Below are positions 61,037 through 64,000 of a stretch of DNA of 64,000 bases, piece by piece. Location: NCBI GenBank assembly GCA_020444045.1, contig JAHLLS010000012.1:62001-126000 (forward strand). Reading direction: 5' to 3'. Source of the stretch: Deltaproteobacteria bacterium. Lineage in GTDB: Bacteria > Desulfobacterota > Desulfobacteria > Desulfobacterales > UBA5852. The position numbers were made by a program, and so were the translations under genes. The first letter of the stretch is position 1; the number at the start of each line of letters is the position of its first letter. The notes under the pieces are model-generated. The model was given only the letters and a program-made list of their open reading frames with translations. It had not been told where the DNA came from and made no database searches.

Positions 61037-61078
61037 CCAACATTTGTTGGAGAACACTACCCAATCAAAATTTGATTG
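61037..61078. promoter_or_regulatory. candidate TetR operators
   Basis: CCAACATTTGTTGG (61037-61050) and CAATCAAAATTTGATTG (61062-61078) are perfect palindromes, 60-100 bases upstream of the TetR gene. Confidence 0.5.
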
Positions 61079-61180
61079 TCAAACAGTAAATGACATTCAG
61101 AATTTAGCCGGCAAAAATTAAAGACCGCGTGATTGTCATAAGTGGACAGCTGATGGGATTACGGACAAATCGAGTTGCGG

Positions 61181-61612
61181 CTAGCGAGTGCAGGTATACT
61201 TGACACTGTGGGGCTTAAAGCCCATGGATTGCCAGAATGCGTGCCCGGCGGGGTTGCTGGAAAGGGCCTCGAGGAAAATGCGTTTGTCCGGGGGCCAGAT
61301 CTCGTTTAGCAGAAGGGTGAACGCCGCACGGCCGATACCCTTGCGGCGCATCGAGGCAACGACAAAGAACTGCCGCAGAAAAATGCCATCTTCCCCTTCG
61401 GAGAAGGGGTCCGTGTCCCGGAAGAGGGCATAGGCGACCAGCTGCGCCTCCCTTTCAAAGACGACGCCGCGATAGTCCGTCTCAAGCCATTTCGCCAGGC
61501 GTGTCGCGAGATCGTGTGTGTTCATCACCGCCGCCCCCTCTTCCTGCTGGAGCTGCCGATTGAGGTCGACGATGCCCGTGGTATCGCGGGCCGTCATAAA
61601 ACGCCATTTCAT
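61181..61612 (-). CDS. GNAT family N-acetyltransferase
   Basis: A 143-residue acetyltransferase. The acetyl-CoA loop is RRKGIGRAAF and the C-terminal part SSNPAGHAFWQSMGFKPHSVKY is typical. The substrate cannot be told. The ATG at 61612 is used. Confidence 0.85.
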   Translation of the reverse strand: MKWRFMTARDTTGIVDLNRQLQQEEGAAVMNTHDLATRLAKWLETDYRGVVFEREAQLVAYALFRDTDPFSEGEDGIFLRQFFVVASMRRKGIGRAAFTLLLNEIWPPDKRIFLEALSSNPAGHAFWQSMGFKPHSVKYTCTR

Positions 61613-61668
61613 GTCGTGGATCTCCTAGCGTAATAGCCCGGAAAGAGAACCAGGAGCGCCATCCGCCG

Positions 61669-62703
61669 TTAGAACGGGGCTTCCAGATAGACGATGACCG
61701 CCCCGCTTTTGCGTTTGAGTCCTTTTTCCCAACGGTAGCTCAGCACCAGGCCGTCCCGTTTGAGTCGCAGCAGCCGGTCTTCCACCACATCCGGCAGCAC
61801 GGCCCCGGCTTCGGAGTGCAGACCTTTGCCCACGATGATCCGCAGGGTGAGCGTGCCCTCCACGTGAGCCGTGCGGATGTAACTATCGGTGCGCTGTTCG
61901 GCTTGGAGGACGGTTGCCCCGTGCAGATCCAACTGCCCCTGGGGTTTGGGATAGCGCTTCAGCCGCTCTTTTAGTGTCAGGCGGCGTGTCGGGAAAAAGC
62001 CATCGGTCTTTTTCTTGATCAGGGTGCGGGCGTCATGTGCCAGAGATTGCTCGAACGCATCCGCCAGATCGTCTTCGCCGGGTGAGGCTGCCGGCACGGC
62101 TTCGAGGAGACGCCCCAGATCCTGGCAATCATCCAGAACAAGGATGCCATTCTTGTCACGTCGCCGGCAATCGCCGGGCCGATGCGGTCGGTCCGCATGG
62201 CGTTCACCTGATGGAGAGGGGGTGTCGGCCGCCGCATGGAAATGATCGTGCAAATCACCCTGATCGGACAGAAGCGGCAACCCGTGCCGGTTGCGCGGTG
62301 CTTGCGCCTGGCGGCCTGGTGAGGCCGATCGCCTGCCCGTCGTCTTTTTTGCGCTGAAATCTCCCCCTGAACAGGCCGCCATCTCCGGCGCGCGCCTCGT
62401 GCCCGGCTCCGATTCGATTTCTTCCGTCTCCAGCAGAAGACGGTCGAGATCATCCCCGGGGCGCAAAACCGGAATGCCGTTGCGATTGACGGCCGGTCGC
62501 GATTCCCGTTCAAGCTTGTTTGAACGGGAACCGCCTTTCGCGGTACCTGGCGATGGGTGTGCGGCTGGCAATGGCGGCGTTACGGTGTCTTGCCGCGCGG
62601 GAGGCTTATCCGGAGCGGCTTCAGGGGGTGCTATCCCTTCCGACTCTGCCGGCGGGCGGCCGGGTTTCAACCAGCGCAGCAAATGCCGCCAATCAGGTGC
62701 CAT
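61669..62703 (-). CDS. Smr-domain protein with three N-terminal repeats
   Basis: A 344-residue protein. The N-terminal 230 residues are low-complexity and Pro/Arg/Asp-rich but contain three copies of a 19-20 residue motif (NRNGIPVLRPGDDLDRLLLE, NRHGLPLLSDQGDLHDHF, DKNGILVLDDCQDLGRLLEA). The C-terminal Smr domain has QLDLHGATVLQAEQR and IIVGKGLHS. The ATG at 62703 is used; the longer frame is unsupported. The repeats could be short binding motifs for a partner such as ribosome or RNA. Confidence 0.7.
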   Translation of the reverse strand: MAPDWRHLLRWLKPGRPPAESEGIAPPEAAPDKPPARQDTVTPPLPAAHPSPGTAKGGSRSNKLERESRPAVNRNGIPVLRPGDDLDRLLLETEEIESEPGTRRAPEMAACSGGDFSAKKTTGRRSASPGRQAQAPRNRHGLPLLSDQGDLHDHFHAAADTPSPSGERHADRPHRPGDCRRRDKNGILVLDDCQDLGRLLEAVPAASPGEDDLADAFEQSLAHDARTLIKKKTDGFFPTRRLTLKERLKRYPKPQGQLDLHGATVLQAEQRTDSYIRTAHVEGTLTLRIIVGKGLHSEAGAVLPDVVEDRLLRLKRDGLVLSYRWEKGLKRKSGAVIVYLEAPF

Positions 62704-62809
62704 GGAAATGTCGCCGCTCTTGATCGGGCATATGAAATTGGAAATACAACGAAAACTCCTCGGCAAACGACCGGTGCGTTGTACTCCCTCACGCGGTCAT
62801 GGATCGCGT

Positions 62810-63640
62810 TTAGAGAAAAAAATCGGGCAGCAGTTCGGTGACGTCCTTCTGTGGATCGACCTGATAGGGTCGTAAATCGGTGATGCCTTCTTCCTGCAAA
62901 ACGACGTCATCGATAAAGAAATTTCCGGTACAACTTCGGCTGGGGCGGCACAGGATGGCATAGGCCGCGTCCGCCATGATGGCCGGCAACCGGCTATGCG
63001 CCATCGCGTCCTCCCCGCCCAGGAGATTATTGACGGCGGACGTGGCAATGGCGGTCCGGGGCCAGAGCGCGTTCACCGCAATGCCAGCCGGCCGGAATTC
63101 TTCCGCCATGCCCAGAACGCACATGCTCATACCGTATTTGGCCATGGTGTAGGCCACATGGGGGGCGAACCAGCGCGGTGCCATGTTCAAGGGCGGCGAA
63201 AGCATCAGGATGTGGGGATTGGCGGCCTTTTCCAAAAAGGGCAGGCAGGCCTGGGAACAGACGAACGTCCCACGAGTGTTGACCTGATGCATCAGATCGA
63301 ACCGCTTTATGGCGGTATCCGCGGTCGGGGTCAACTGGATGGCACTGGCATTGTTGACCAGGATGTCGATCCCGCCAAAATGCGCAGCGGCCTTTTCAAC
63401 GGCCGCCGCCACCCGGTCTTCAAAGCGGATATCCACCGCCAGGGGCAGAGCCTGGCCGCCGGCGGCTTCGATTTCTTCGGCCGCGGTGTAGATGGTGCCG
63501 GGCAGACGGTCGTGCGGCGTCTCTGTTTTGGCAACAATGACGATGCGGGCACCGTCCCGGGCGGCCCGCAGGGCAATGGCCTTGCCGATCCCCCGGCTGG
63601 CACCGGTGATAAAAAGTGTCTTATCCTTGAGAGGGTGCAT
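62810..63640 (-). CDS. short-chain dehydrogenase/reductase (HSDL2-like)
   Basis: A 276-residue SDR. TGASRGIGKAIA is the nucleotide motif, NNASAIQL follows, and the catalytic Y-x3-K is AYTMAKYGM. The C-terminal FIDDVVLQEEGITDLRPYQVDP matches the SDR part of HSDL2-like proteins, which in animals also carry SCP2. The protein here has no SCP2. GGAGACG precedes the ATG. Its location next to the fusion cluster suggests a related lipid role. Confidence 0.88.
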   Translation of the reverse strand: MHPLKDKTLFITGASRGIGKAIALRAARDGARIVIVAKTETPHDRLPGTIYTAAEEIEAAGGQALPLAVDIRFEDRVAAAVEKAAAHFGGIDILVNNASAIQLTPTADTAIKRFDLMHQVNTRGTFVCSQACLPFLEKAANPHILMLSPPLNMAPRWFAPHVAYTMAKYGMSMCVLGMAEEFRPAGIAVNALWPRTAIATSAVNNLLGGEDAMAHSRLPAIMADAAYAILCRPSRSCTGNFFIDDVVLQEEGITDLRPYQVDPQKDVTELLPDFFL

Positions 63641-63852
63641 GTCGTCTCCTGTTCCTGAGAATCCCTATAGGCTAAACGGTTGACAGCCGCGTGTATACTA
63701 CAGCCTTTGCATGCCTTGTCAATGCTTCCGGCCGGCCGGAAGCGGTCCTTCGTCACCATTTCCCTGACACGCAAATTGTGGTATCCATACGGGTGAGGAT
63801 TCTGTCGTCCACACCCACCGCCCGACGCGCGGCAGCAACGGAGATGCCTGTC

Positions 63853-64000
63853 ATGCCTCAATGGATTCGAATCTGGATGGTGACGCTTTTGTTGGCGGCT
63901 GCGGCCCCCCTTGGCGCCCAGGAATGGATTTACTGCCCGGCCGCCCCGGAAGAACTGGAACGCCAGTGCCGCCAGGCCGAAACAACCCTTCATGACAACC
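63853..64000 (+). CDS. secreted protein, 3'-truncated by the window edge
   Basis: The frame is open from the ATG at 63853 to the end of the window (49 codons). It starts with a signal peptide (MPQWIRIWMVTLLLAAAAPLGAQ) and continues with a Cys-containing acidic segment. GGAG lies 10 bases before this ATG and too close to an in-frame ATG at 63844. The family cannot be told from this part. Confidence 0.6.
   Translation, partial: MPQWIRIWMVTLLLAAAAPLGAQEWIYCPAAPEELERQCRQAETTLHDN

Noticed and set aside
1..64000. CRISPR arrays, rRNA, tRNA genes, integrases or transposases
   Set aside because: Looked for regular direct repeats, conserved rRNA/tRNA motifs and transposase or integrase signatures; none were found.

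Overview
The window (about 60% G+C) reads as chromosomal DNA of an anaerobic, lipid- or aromatic-oxidising Desulfobacterota (Desulfosarcina-like sulfate reducer). This is an inference from gene content: a CooT-type nickel protein, many acyl-CoA dehydrogenases and CoA enzymes with SCP2 domains, sigma-54 metal regulators, and a NifU/NifS pair. I see no rRNA, tRNA, CRISPR array, prophage or transposase. The gene at the left edge lacks its 5' end and the gene at the right edge lacks its 3' end.

Layout. 1-14.8 kb is housekeeping: adenine deaminase and mtnA (methylthioadenosine salvage), an EF-G, a BepA-like protease, parA-parB, a CooT-like protein, an IspH-UbiA fusion, plsY, an Smr protein, and archease with rtcB (RNA ligation). 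14.9-20.1 kb holds a flavoprotein, an unusual four-gene cassette (lipoprotein, Gly/Ser-rich exported protein, HprK-like kinase, PqqD-like protein), and a cytochrome c'/cytochrome b pair. 20.6-32.3 kb is a metal/envelope-stress block: a CuA-type cupredoxin, YHS proteins, a ZraP-like protein, a ZraSR-like two-component system, a multicopper oxidase, a hemerythrin and an RsbU-like phosphatase. Two good sigma-54 promoters tie part of it together. An isolated cobalamin riboswitch with its own sigma-70 promoter and terminator lies inside it. 32.5-44.4 kb is mixed: tandem STAS-like paralogues, a PAS protein, NifU-like and NifS-like proteins (the latter lacks the PLP lysine), a peroxiredoxin, a TIM-barrel protein, an amidase, asd preceded by a Thr/Lys-rich leader peptide and terminator, and signalling proteins (PilZ, HD-GYP). 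44.4-61 kb is a twelve-gene, one-direction acyl-CoA degradation cluster headed by a TetR gene. It contains two large fusions that share an SDR-SCP2 cassette: hydratase-SDR-SCP2 and degenerate HMG-CoA-synthase-like-DUF35-SDR-SCP2. The rest are a thiolase, three acyl-CoA dehydrogenases, a nitronate-monooxygenase-like flavoprotein, a CoA-transferase, an enoyl-CoA hydratase and a CoA ligase. 61-64 kb has GNAT, Smr and SDR genes and the start of a secreted protein.

The cluster genes together describe one route: CoA activation (ligase or CoA-transferase), dehydrogenation (three dehydrogenases), hydration (MaoC or crotonase), 3-hydroxyacyl dehydrogenation (SDR) and thiolysis, with SCP2 domains as lipid-binding tethers. 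The organisation resembles peroxisomal multifunctional enzymes and the archaeal thiolase/HMG-CoA synthase/DUF35 complex.

The best candidates for undescribed biology are the HprK-PqqD-Gly/Ser cassette, the Thr/Lys leader of asd, the free-standing cobalamin riboswitch, the degenerate HMGS-DUF35-SDR-SCP2 fusion, the lysine-less NifS homologue, and a family of about 120-175 bp palindromic elements placed at gene ends.
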